From the NCBI RefSeq assembly GCF_042453785.1, contig NC_091674.1, forward strand, positions 31,383,501-31,447,500: a DNA stretch of 64,000 nt, written 5' to 3'. The notes below the pieces were generated by a model. The model saw only the letters and a list, made by a program, of their open reading frames with translations. It searched no databases and was not told where the DNA came from. Numbering within the stretch: position 1 is the first letter of the stretch; each line of letters starts with the position of its first letter. Below, piece after piece: positions 26,701-35,916 of the stretch. A program made the translations under genes and the position numbers. This DNA comes from Malus domestica. Its lineage: Eukaryota; Streptophyta; Magnoliopsida; Rosales; Rosaceae.

Positions 26701-28104
26701 GTAAGTTCTGTAGAAGCAATTGGATAATTTATTGATATACATAAGTATTTTTTATGTGTCAAATAGAAATATAAATAAACATTGGTGGAGAGTGAAAATG
26801 ATAGCTGAGTTTGAAAAATCACTACAAGCCCATGCATAAATTATTGAGAAGCTTATCAATTGACGAAAATGAGACGAAAATAGACTTAAGTTTGTCACTT
26901 TAGAAATTAGGAAAATCGTGGCTTATAGCTCACAGTTTTTGTGGATAATTCAATTTTTGAACATTTCCAAATTTTTTGGTTTACACAATGAAAGTTTTAT
27001 AAGTTCCTTAGAAGATTTGGACAAGTTATTGACGCACACAAGTATTATTTACAAATTTTTAATGTGTGAAATAGAAAAATAAATAAACTTTGGCGGAGAG
27101 CAAAAGTTATATCCGTGTTTTGAAAAATCATAAATTGCCCTGCATAAATGATTGAGAAGCTTATCAGTCGACGAAAATGGCACGAAATAAGGCTTAATTT
27201 CATTAATTTAGAAATTAGCAAAAGTGATCTCGAATCGTGACTTATAGCTCACAATTTTTGTAAAGAATGCAAATTTTGAACATTTGCAAATTTTTGGGTT
27301 TCACATTAAAGAAACTTTTATAAGCTCTTTAGAAGCTGTTGGACAAGTTATTAATACACAAAAGTATTTTTTACGAATGTGTAACATATAAAAATAAATA
27401 AACATTGGGGCGAAAGTGATATCCGAGTTTAGAAAAATCATTAAATGCCCAGTAGAAATTATTGAGAAGCTTATCAACGACGAAAATAACACGAAAGTAG
27501 GCTTAAGTTTGTTACTTCAAATTTTAGCAAAATCGATCTCAAATCGTGACTTATAGCTCACAATTTTTGTGAAAAATGCCAATTTTGAACATTTGCAATT
27601 TTTTGGGTTTACGTAATAAAAAAAGTTTTATAAGCTCTTTAGAAGCATTTGAACAATTTACTAATATGTAGAAGTAAATTTTATGAATCTTTAATGTGTA
27701 AATTAAAAATAAAGAAACATTTGAGTGAAAATGATATCTGAGTTTAGAAAAATCACTAAATGCCCTACACAAATAAATGAGAATCTTATCAATCGAGAAA
27801 ATGACACGAATGTAGGCTTATGTTTTTTACTTTAGAAATTTGCATAATCGATCTCAAATCATGGCTTATAGATCACATCCTTTGTGGAAAATTCAAGTTT
27901 TGAAGCAATTGGACAATTTATTAGTACAAAGTGATATTTTTGCGGATTTTTAATGTGCAAAATAGAAAAATAAATCAATATTGGCAGAGAGAGAGTGATA
28001 TCCGAGTTTTGAAAGCCAATAAATGTTTTTTTACAAATTATTGAGAAGTTTATCGATAAAAAAGGAAAATGACACAAATGTAGGCTTAAGTTGGATAAAT
28101 TAAT

Positions 28105-28272
28105 TCTAAATGAGCAATGTTAGGTAGGCAAAATTTGCAAACTATGTGATGTGTCATCAATAAGAAATAAGCACGTTAACCAACACTTAAGTAATAATTC
28201 AATTATCAATAATCACGTCATATAGTTTATAAAATTTGATTTAAATAGTTGATCTCTCAAGCATTACCCTTT
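28105..28272. mobile_element. MITE-like element (family with 'gatgtgtcaycaataag')
   Basis: It begins just after the satellite array: 'atgttaggtaggcaaaatttgcaaac' (28105 on), then 'gatgtgtcatcaataag', ending near 'ctctcaagcattacc'. Related copies at 48298-48466 and 63001-63160 share the 'gatgtgtcaycaataag' core and arms reading '(g)caaattt'. Boundaries are approximate and no target duplication was confirmed. Confidence 0.55.
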
Positions 28273-28492
28273 CAAAATTGACCATGGGCACATAAATGCA
28301 AACCACGCACCATTTATTATTTCTCACACATACCTTTCAATTTCTAATCGTTGAATCGAATAAATTGAAGAAAATCAAATGCTTAAGATTAATAAGAGTG
28401 TATAGAAGGTAAAAATAACTGTGTGAATAACACTATTTATTTTTTTTGTTAAAAAATCATCATTATCAATACCTCGAATGTTCCAATAAAAC

Positions 28493-28687
28493 GGATTTGG
28501 ATCCTCTCCTGAGCAGGAGATCAGGATTCTCGGGATCAAACAATATGGACCGTTGGATTTTGATCTAACGGCTACAAACAGGAGGTCCTTCTAAAAGTTA
28601 TAATAATTATAACCGTTGGATTTTATCCAACGGCCCATGTTGTTTGATCCCGAGGATCCTGATCTGCTCAGGAGAGGATCCAAATCC
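28493..28687. mobile_element. Foldback MITE, family 'GGATCC', copy 1
   Basis: The left arm GGATTTGGATCCTCTCCTGA is matched by its reverse complement at the right end (to 28687), and the arms extend about 45 bp. The centre has 'accgttggatttt' and its partner. The flanks share 'ccaataaa' (left 'ccaataaaac', right 'ccaataaac'), a likely 8-9 bp target duplication as for Mutator-like MITEs. Confidence 0.85.
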
Positions 28688-28689
28688 CC

Positions 28690-29174
28690 AATAAACAAGC
28701 TTCACTGTACTAGTACCCGTCGATCTGTCCTACCTGCACCTTTTCTTTTGAGATCTTTTGAGAATTTGAAAGCACATGAGAGAAATCTTCTTCGCCGATA
28801 GGCGAGTATACCCTATTTTCGGTTCGTGGACCAAAACCGGGCGGGCCATCCAGTTCATCCACATTTACATCGGGTGACCGATCAGATAAAAATTGCGCTG
28901 GTTGTGCAGAAAACGGGGGAAAATGTTTAGAAATCACCTTGTCAGCAGCCGCGACAAACGCAAATTTCGTGACACGCTTGATTTAAATAGTAGGTTTCAG
29001 CCAATTTGAGCCTCAAATTCTACTGGATCATGAAACTAATATAAGGCAGAATCACCGTGGAGTCAGCAGGTTCATGACAGTGTTGACTCTACAGGACGTT
29101 AAACGAAAAATAAACAGACTGACCACCATTAACGTAAGTTTAGTTTGTAATTAAACAGACAGACACCATTGAGG
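28690..29174. other. Intergenic, 3' flank of the KIP1-like gene
   Basis: No gene is supported. The ORFs here are short and unconserved to my eye. The stretch probably includes the 3' UTR and terminator of the minus-strand gene that ends at 29175. Confidence 0.5.
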
Positions 29175-31320
29175 TCAAGTAGAGCTTGAATTATGTCCGC
29201 ATAGAAACAAGTCCATGTTCTTGACCTTTCCCCACCAACTCCAACCCTTCTTCCCACTCGCAGTGCCAAAATCCTTCACATTGCTATTACCTCTCTTCAG
29301 CCTCCGATTGATCTTCCCTATTTGGAAACAAACCTCCAAATTCACTTCATTCCCGTTATACTTGCTTTTGTTGTTTATGCTCCTACTCTCTTCTTGTACA
29401 AGTTGAGAGGACCATTGGTCTCTCTTCACAAGTTGCTCATAGTACTCCTTGTTCCTCTTCTCCAACCCATAGATCTGGCCCTGCAGGTCCTCGATTTTAC
29501 GGCTAAGCATGCACACCCTCTGATCCTCCCTCACCTTCAGCAAACACCTAGCCAGCTCTCCAGCCTTCCTCCTAATGAACATGGACTCGGACGCGATGGC
29601 TTTGTTCTCTTCCACCAATGCACCCACTTTGTACCCCAACTTAGCATTCTCATTCAGTAGTATAAGCCTTTCGGACTCCAGCACCTCCAGCAAGCTCTTC
29701 TGCAACTTCATCTTCCTTGATGACTCATTGCATCGCCTCCCCATGGTGCTGGCCTCATCAAGTAAGATATCGCATTCCACATTCTTCATCACAACCTCCG
29801 CAACAATTGCATCCAAATCCAACACCATGTTATCATCCCGGGCAGCAGCAAGAGATAATTGTGGCTGATAGGAGAGGGAACTGCCCACGTCCGAATCCAT
29901 CTGGCTTAATGTATCACCATCGGCATCTTGTTGGTCATGACAGTCGTCGTAGCAGTCATTATCAATGATTGAGGTTTGGGAGGAGTGTCCACGGCGATGA
30001 TTGGTTTTGGCAATTGTATGAATATAACGGTCAGATAAAGTGACGTAGGCTTTGTATAAGTCTTGAAGCAGAGAGAGCAGCTGAGGGCGTCGTTTGTAGT
30101 AAGCGTCGGCTCGTTCAGCGAAGGTGTCTCCAGTGTCTTGTTGAGCTGTGTGAGATGCCAGCATCTTCATCCTCTCTTCTATATCTGACATAATAACAAC
30201 CAAGGCTTCGTTAATTCCCTTCCGCTCATATTTGTTCAACGTATATGAGATAGCTAGCCTAGGATGCATGGACAGCCAATTTCCAAGGCAAAAAATATTC
30301 ACATTATATGCTGAACAAACAAATTAATCATGCAAATAAAAAAAATTAAAGATGGAGACTGAGCAGAGCACCTAATTCGAAATGAGATTTTGAATTTCAC
30401 AACAGCCAACGGGAGGTAAAGTAAAGACAGCAGCAGGACCACCAAATGACTAAAGGACCAATTTCCACCGGGGAGAACATATATGTCACTCTCCATCCAT
30501 CAAGATATAAGATTCCCTCACTCATTATTTCAAATTTGATTTTACTCTTGATACAAACTAAACACTCGTATGTGTAGCCCCCTTCTGCATAGAATCAAAG
30601 TTATCATGGGGGCTTTATAATTAAATTCAATATCGTATGAGCTTAAAATATAATAAAATGTTAGCACCAATTCATGCAGAATTATTGTTAAAAAAGAAAG
30701 AAAAAGAAAACAAAGAATATTGAAACAAACAGACGGAAGGAGTTTCTCTTTTTTCTTGAATCCTATTTCTAATCCTAGCACGAGTTTGTATCATAGAGTA
30801 TGAAAAATACGAAAGAAAAAGGGAAAAAGAAAGGTCACTGACTTCCTGCCTCGAGCCAATGCCCTTTTAGCCTACTAGATTACTCACTACGACTCTATCA
30901 GATCGAGTTTTGAAATTCAAACACAAAGGAAGATGGATGGACAGATAGACAGCCAAAGATGGTAAACTCAGGCTACGTACGTTACCTAGTCACATCACAT
31001 CATCACATGTGCACTTGCACGCAAAAACCTCCTAAGCATTTCCATTCAATCATGCGTCCGTTGTTCAATTCAAGATAAAAGATTTATAGAAAATGGCTGA
31101 AATAAATGAGTACGTAGGCGTTTCAATTCAATAATACAACATCATCATCTGAATATTTGTTCATGCGACATTGTATTATTGAACAGAGAGACCAAACGAT
31201 TTTTGCATGCCAGATGCCGGCCGGTCCACGAGTAAAAGTTGAATGGAGAAGCGAAATGATTCAAGTGAAAATATTCCTACCGTCGCGGACGGATAAGAGG
31301 CATGTGGGTTTCCGATTCAT
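29175..31320 (-). CDS. KIP1-like/NAB-related (kinase-interacting family) coiled-coil protein
   Basis: Model: exon 1 31281-31320 (40 nt), intron 30185-31280, exon 2 29175-30184; 349 residues. The phase-1 join recreates an Asp codon, so MNRKPTCLLSVRD runs into DIEERMKMLA, as expected for this family (KPxWLLSxxxDIxERM). The open frame upstream of 30184 is therefore intron. Near residues 34-66 FAERADAYYKRRPQLLSLL and LYKAYVTLSDRY match the C-terminal half of the actin-binding NAB/KIP1 motif of NETWORKED-type proteins. An acidic linker and a long coiled coil (about 150-280) follow, and the C-terminus is basic. Such proteins usually link membranes or receptor kinases to actin; the role here is inferred. 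The usual Trp in KPxWLL is Cys. No earlier in-frame ATG exists: an upstream TAG lies ahead of a Ser-rich stretch without Met. Confidence 0.78.
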
Positions 31321-32492
31321 GGTGGACTTGTTGCTGCTGATAAAACTACTTGGACTTGGAGAAGCCGACGACACAACTGAAGAAGAAGGAAGATTTGATG
31401 AAGCTGCTGATGTTGTTGTTTGTTTCTACACCGCTGTCGATCCGATCGATATATCTTTATAAAATTAAAAGTGAATAAATTATATAAAATTAATAAAAGA
31501 AAAGCAAAACATAAACATAGCTTAGCTATTCATGAACAGTAAAAACATGTGGAAACAGAAAGAGCAGGAGTAGGGTTTCGTCTCTGAAACGCATTTAAGA
31601 CGGAGACAGTACGTACACATGTATCTAATCCCTCTGACTCATGTTTCTGAGAGAAGAGAGCAGAAGCAGCAGCACCACACAAACTTAATTCTTTGCCTTG
31701 TAGTACAAGACATTACAGCGCAGATCTCGAGGAGGAGGAGGACGAGCAATGAATTCGAAAGACGAGTATCAAAACTGTTCATTTCGCATATGTATGTATG
31801 GTCATTGGTCACCACAGTCACTCACAAGTATATCTGAAATTCTAGACATGGCGCGTGGTTTTGGAACAGTGATCATGACTCAATTCCCCATGCACAATTT
31901 TCATGGAGAAAAGTAATATTTATTTATATAACTACTTTTAGGAGAGTCGTCCTAATTTCTATTCTTTCGTTCTTTCTCACACACACTCAAAAACAGACAG
32001 AATAACAACTAATAAATGGAAAATTAATTAATTAAACAAATGATGTTGTTTCATTGTTTGTTTGTTTGTTGGAATCTCAATCACAGTTCCCTTCCAAATT
32101 CTAAATGTTTGTCTCATCTGCCCACAAATCAAAATACATACACACAAAAAATAAATTAAAATGGTGATATTCGTAATACATTTTTATCTTTTACACATTT
32201 TTTTATTTCGACTGTCAAATTTATGAATTAAGAGAATTAAAGATAAAAAATAACATAAAATTTATAAAAAATAAAAAGAAGTGGAGCACCATCCTAAATT
32301 AATTGTTAAGGAGTTAAAAGTCAAACCTTAATCAAAGACTCTTGAGATATTAAACTATGGAGACTCGGACTGTGTATGGCATTCAAAATTTCAAATCACG
32401 ACGGCTTCCATACTATGCACTGGTGCATTCATAAATAAATTAAACACACACATGGACAGAAAGAAGCCCAAGATTAAAAGAAAACAATGAAC
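31321..32492. other. Intergenic / promoter side of the KIP1-like gene
   Basis: No gene is supported. 31321-31460 is Ser-rich if read on the minus strand in frame with exon 1, but it lacks a Met, so it is best read as 5' UTR. The rest is AT-rich sequence up to the target duplication of the LTR element at 32493. Confidence 0.5.
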
Positions 32493-32497
32493 TGATT

Positions 32498-32691
32498 GTT
32501 GGAATTTAGATTATTAGTTTTTAAATTAGTTGTCTTGCGGGCCAAGGATTAATCACTTGCTCATTAAGTTTTAAATTACTTACTTGTTTTAGTCTAGGGT
32601 TTGCTTTAGGTTTTCACTATTTAAAGGACTGTTTGTATTTGGTTTGAATGATCTATCAATAAAACAATGTGATACCGTATACTGCTTAACA
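32498..32691 (+). repeat. 5' LTR of the gag-only element
   Basis: 194 bp with TG...CA ends. A TATA-like 'ctatttaaagg' and an 'aataaaac' sequence lie in the second half. It differs from the 3' LTR by one base (gat/gtt in 'aatgtgatacc') and one T. Confidence 0.95.
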
Positions 32692-32774
32692 TGGTATCAA
32701 GAGCAGGTTCGCTGGACCTGTCTCGGTGCCGTCAGCCTGAGTGATTCGTGAACCAGCACCAGATCGCCCTACAC

Positions 32775-32935
32775 CACTGCCGACTCCAGAAAATGGAACT
32801 TCCTGCATGTTGCGACCAGGTGGATAGCGGTACACACGTCCCCTAGGCAGCATATGCTGCTGCATCATTGGCACAGGCTGTTGGTTTGGCTGCACTGGAC
32901 CTGCACCACGTCGGCCTCCTGGGCGTAAATCTTGA
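32775..32935 (-). pseudogene. Captured fragment resembling the poly(A)-binding protein C-terminal linker
   Basis: Read on the minus strand, this segment encodes LRPGGRRGAGPVQPNQQPV, then PMMQQHMLPRGRVYRYPPGR, then NMQEVPFSGVG. That is the Gly/Arg/Gln-rich linker found before the MLLE domain in plant PABP2/PABP8-type proteins (GQRPGGRR...PRGRxYRYPPGRNMP). The match stops after EVPFSGVG, and there is no upstream RRM or downstream MLLE. It lies between the primer-binding site and gag, antisense to the element. The best reading is a host transcript piece picked up by the retroelement; it is not a functional gene. Confidence 0.75.
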
Positions 32936-33061
32936 AACCCTCGCACCCACACCCATTGAATCTGCATCGGCTTGAGCTTGCATCAGTCTGCACCGGTACC
33001 CGTTTGTCTAAATCGCCTGCTTGCTATCAGGTATTATTTTATTTTTTTACGGAGTGTTGTC

Positions 33062-33946
33062 ATGGCATCTGCAAAGGATGATTCCCTACAAGCCATTGGT
33101 GTGAAATTAAATGGAAATAATTATGTGTATTGGGCTTATGTGATGAAGAATTTTTTGATTGGAAAAGGATTGTGGGGCTATGTTTCTGGAATGGTTTCTA
33201 TTCCAAATAACCCCAAAGATGAGAATCATGTTGAATTGTTTGCTGCATGGGAGATGAATAATTCAAAGATTATTACTTGGATTAATAATTCTGTTGATTT
33301 GACTATTGGAATGCAACTTGCTAAGTTCTCAACATGTAAGGAAGTTTGGGATCACTTAGCAAAGTTGTATACCAAGGCCAATTTTGCTAAGAGGTATCAA
33401 CTAGAAATGGAGATTCGTGCAATCCAGCAGGGTGATAAGAGTATTCAAGTTTTTTATAATGAAATGACCAATCTTTGGGATCAACTTGCATTGACTGAAC
33501 CTAAAGAACTTGGCATCGTCGAGCTTTATTGTCAATATAGAGAAGAACAACGTCTTGTTCAGTTTCTAATGCCTCTTCGGGATGAGTTTGAGACACTCCG
33601 TAGCTCCATCCTACATCGAACTCCTCTTCCATCTGTTGATTCTGTTCTTAATGAGTTACAAGCCGAAGAAGTCCGTGTGCAGTCGCATAGGCTCTCTTCA
33701 TCGTTGTCAAACACTTCAGCATTGGCTGCGGCAATTGGGCCGAGACCTCGTAATAAAACTGGTGTTGCTATGGATGAGTGTTCTTATTGTAAAGGGAAAG
33801 GGCATTGGAAATCCCAATGTCCCGAGTTATCTCAAAAACATGGATTTCCACATAAACCACCACATGTAGCAGCAGTTGTGCCTTCTGTTTTGCATATTGC
33901 AAATGATTCGGAATCTGAATCTAGAAAAGATGATTGGGCATGGTAG
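33062..33946 (+). CDS. Copia-type Gag polyprotein (UBN2-like domain plus zinc knuckle)
   Basis: 294 residues. I chose the ATG at 33062 (MASAKDDSLQAIGVKLNG) because the 30 residues before it in the open frame look like leader. Order: N-terminal DUF4219-like NNYVYWAYVMKNFLIGKGLW, then a UBN2-type capsid region with AKFSTCKEVWDHLAKLYTKA, YQLEMEIRAIQQG and LRDEFETLRSSIL. A CCHC zinc knuckle CSYCKGKGHWKSQC (about residues 239-252) follows. It ends with an acidic tail without a protease motif. The frame is intact. Role: capsid-like particle and RNA packaging of the element. No pol follows in any frame. Confidence 0.93.
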   Translation: MASAKDDSLQAIGVKLNGNNYVYWAYVMKNFLIGKGLWGYVSGMVSIPNNPKDENHVELFAAWEMNNSKIITWINNSVDLTIGMQLAKFSTCKEVWDHLAKLYTKANFAKRYQLEMEIRAIQQGDKSIQVFYNEMTNLWDQLALTEPKELGIVELYCQYREEQRLVQFLMPLRDEFETLRSSILHRTPLPSVDSVLNELQAEEVRVQSHRLSSSLSNTSALAAAIGPRPRNKTGVAMDECSYCKGKGHWKSQCPELSQKHGFPHKPPHVAAVVPSVLHIANDSESESRKDDWAW

Positions 33947-33968
33947 CTTGAACTTGGATTGGAAGTTT

Positions 33969-34098
33969 GCACTGGCATTAGTATTTATCTTGCACTGGCA
34001 CTGGCATTGGTTGGAATCTTGCACTGGTACTGGCACTAGCATTGGAATCTGGCACTGGCACTGGCACTGGAATTTGGGATCTTGCACTTGCACCGATG
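33969..34098. repeat. Imperfect (GCACTG/TGGCAC)n repeat in the retroelement tail
   Basis: Irregular 6-bp units of 'ggcact' and variants, including 'ggcactggcactggcactgg' near 34051, between the gag stop and LTR2. Reading frames across it (Pro/Val/Gln-rich on the minus strand) are products of the repeat. Confidence 0.85.
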
Positions 34099-34201
34099 GA
34101 ATTTCGTATTGGAATTGGCATCGGAAGATAGTACAATGGAGCTTGCATCCTCATCACTTTGGCAAACCCATGTCGTGTACCGCCATGAGTTTGACGGGGG
34201 G

Positions 34202-34396
34202 TGTTGGAATTTAGATTATTAGTTTTTAAATTAGTTGTCTTGCGGGCCAAGGATTAATCACTTGCTCATTAAGTTTTAAATTACTTACTTGTTTTAGTCT
34301 AGGGTTTGCTTTAGGTTTTCACTATTTAAAGGACTGTTTGTATTTGGTTTGAATGATCTATCAATAAAACAATGTGTTACCGTATACTGCTTAACA
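34202..34396 (+). repeat. 3' LTR of the gag-only element
   Basis: 195 bp, about 99% identical to the 5' LTR. It is preceded by the polypurine tract and followed by target duplication CTGAT (34397-34401). Confidence 0.95.
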
Positions 34397-34740
34397 CTGA
34401 TATGCGTCGTGTATGTATACCAACAGGATCATTTTCGGATTCTTTTGATAAGGATAGTAAAGATCCGTTAATTGATTCCGTTCATTGTATATGTGCGATC
34501 AGTTTTTGTTCGATACACTTTGTATTTAATTTTAAATAAAAATATTTAAAATGATTTATAATCTTATAATAAAAAAATATGATTCACGGATTCTTGGTCC
34601 GGATTCGTATGTATTTGTATATGTATATATAATAAATAAAGGAAATTAGAAAAGATTTGGACAATGGTGTGTCGCGGATGATGGTATAAGAATGGGAAGT
34701 TGCAAGAAGAAAAGAAACCATGAGAGAGAGAGTTACCTGC

Positions 34741-34890
34741 AGGCAGAGGCAGAGGCAAAGGCAAAGGCAGAGGCAGAGGCAGAGGCAGATGCACAGGCAA
34801 AGATGCACAGGCAGATGCACAGGCAAAGATGCAGAGGCAGATGCAGAGGCAAAGGCAGAGGCAAAGATGCAGAGGCAAAGGCAGATGCAG
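34741..34890. repeat. (GGCAGA)n hexanucleotide minisatellite
   Basis: About 25 units of GGCAGA with variants GGCAAA, TGCAGA, TGCACA and GGCAGATGC. It creates long spurious open frames in several phases on both strands (Ala/Glu/Lys- or Leu/Pro/Cys-rich), which I do not call as genes. Confidence 0.95.
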
Positions 34891-34896
34891 GCCCAA

Positions 34897-35916
34897 AGAG
34901 AGAAGAGTAACGTATGTGAGAATATGGTGAGTGACTCTCAGTCTGAGTTGTTGACAAGCAAAGCAAAGCCAAGCCTAAGCAAAGCTCCTAATAATATTTA
35001 TTACTTACCCTTCATTCTTGATTAATATCATAATATGGATGGAGACCAGAGAGAATTCAAAGAGAGTCGGCGCGCTTGTTTGTATATATGTAACAAAGAT
35101 TTCTCCCCCAAAAATTCGCAACTACTCTCTTTTTTGTCTTTCTTTAGCTTCACTTTGACCACTCCCATTCCGACACATGTACTCTCCCATGTACTTCCTC
35201 TCCTTTCAAATTTGTATTTTCAAATCCTCTTTTCCCCGCTACTTACAAGTTTAAACTCTACGAAGAGAAAGAGACTTCCATGGACACCAGTCACTCCAGC
35301 GTTTTCAAACCACTAATATAAAGTTATTTATAACACTTTTCGCGTGGCCTTGCATCAATGGTTTAAAACATTTCGATGGCGGTGACCTTTTTTAACCCTA
35401 GTCTTTCTCCCAATGTAACACATGTTTTACTTTGATGGTGAAAAAATTCAGGCATACTATTGTATCTTGCATTGTTCCATAACATCCATCCCATCTCATT
35501 TAAATCTAAATTCGTGGGTGTGGGTATGTCCACAATAAATCACAAATGCGTTTTGAAGAGCACCTATATTCTTAAGTCACTACTCATCTTTAAGACTACA
35601 ATTGTGTCTCTAAATAATTCTCTACACTGTCTACGAAATTGAAAACATTAGTTTACAGTAAGAAAACAATTAAACCAGTGGGAAGGGCGGGGGTGAACCA
35701 AATACCAACATCAGACCTTCCTAATCGTTCTGTCTCCGCACACGTCAATAGACTAAAACAAATCTAAACAATTAAAGTGGTGTACAACGCAGCACCATCT
35801 CTTCAGGTTTCTTCCAGATGATTGTGGCGCTCCAGTCTTTCTTCTGTATTCTACCCTTCCGCACATTATCTAGGCTGAGCATTCGACACGCACTTCTAGC
35901 ATATCATGCAACAAGG
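34897..35916. other. Intergenic, 3' flank of FEY
   Basis: About 1 kb with no supported gene. The part next to 35917 (about 35640-35916) is likely the FEY 3' UTR on the minus strand. Confidence 0.45.

Larger units (their letters stand above)
6588..28097. repeat. Satellite array, about 322-bp monomer, about 53 copies, head to tail
   Basis: A landmark block 'agttcgttactttagaaatt' recurs in the same orientation at about 9381, 9703, 10027, 10353 (shortened) and 10961, giving spacings of 322, 324 and 326 bp. The same blocks follow in fixed order in each copy: 'gacttatagctcacag', 'caaattttgaacatttgcaa', 'ttctttagaagcagttggac', 'tattgatacacataag', 'aaatataaataaac'. After subtracting two insertions (about 4.5 kb), about 17 kb remains, or near 53 monomers. 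Copies differ by substitutions and small indels; some are shortened, such as the one lacking about 40 bp near 10370. DNA is strongly AT-rich. Every open frame here is short and is the same repeat translated again, so it is non-coding. Monomers fall into at least five variants. I do not recognise the family. Confidence 0.95.
32498..34396 (+). mobile_element. Complete non-autonomous Copia-type LTR element with gag only (TR-GAG-like)
   Basis: LTR1 32498-32691 (194 bp) and LTR2 34202-34396 (195 bp) both start TGTTGGAATTTAG and end CTGCTTAACA. They differ by one substitution and one T indel. The perfect 5-bp target duplication CTGAT is at 32493-32497 and 34397-34401. Directly after LTR1, TGGTATCAAGAGC (32692-32704) is a Copia-style initiator-Met tRNA primer-binding site. 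A polypurine tract (ACGGGGGG) precedes LTR2. The 1.5-kb interior encodes gag but no protease, integrase or reverse transcriptase, so movement would need a partner element. The near-identical LTRs imply a recent insertion. The interior also carries an antisense host-like fragment and a (TGGCAC)-type repeat. Confidence 0.95.

Noticed and set aside
6743..28077. Many ORFs of 60-131 codons inside the satellite array
   Set aside because: They are the same repeat translated over and over, with no Met-to-stop unit conserved between copies and no domain. They follow the monomer period.
6588..28097. CRISPR array or prokaryotic repeat locus
   Set aside because: The monomer is about 322 bp without short direct repeats and unique spacers, and the surroundings are plant nuclear genes with introns.
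30185..30302. N-terminal extension MNIFCLGNWLSMHPRL of the KIP1-like ORF
   Set aside because: It does not fit the family, and a good acceptor at 30184 joined to 31281-31320 gives the expected sequence, so this is intron.
32972..33061. Upstream 30-codon extension of gag
   Set aside because: The start at 33062 matches the usual MAS/MA start of Copia Gag. The extra residues look like leader sequence.
34564..35025. Leu/Cys/Pro- and Ala/Glu-rich ORFs at the hexamer repeat
   Set aside because: Frames exist only because the 6-bp repeat has no stop in several phases.
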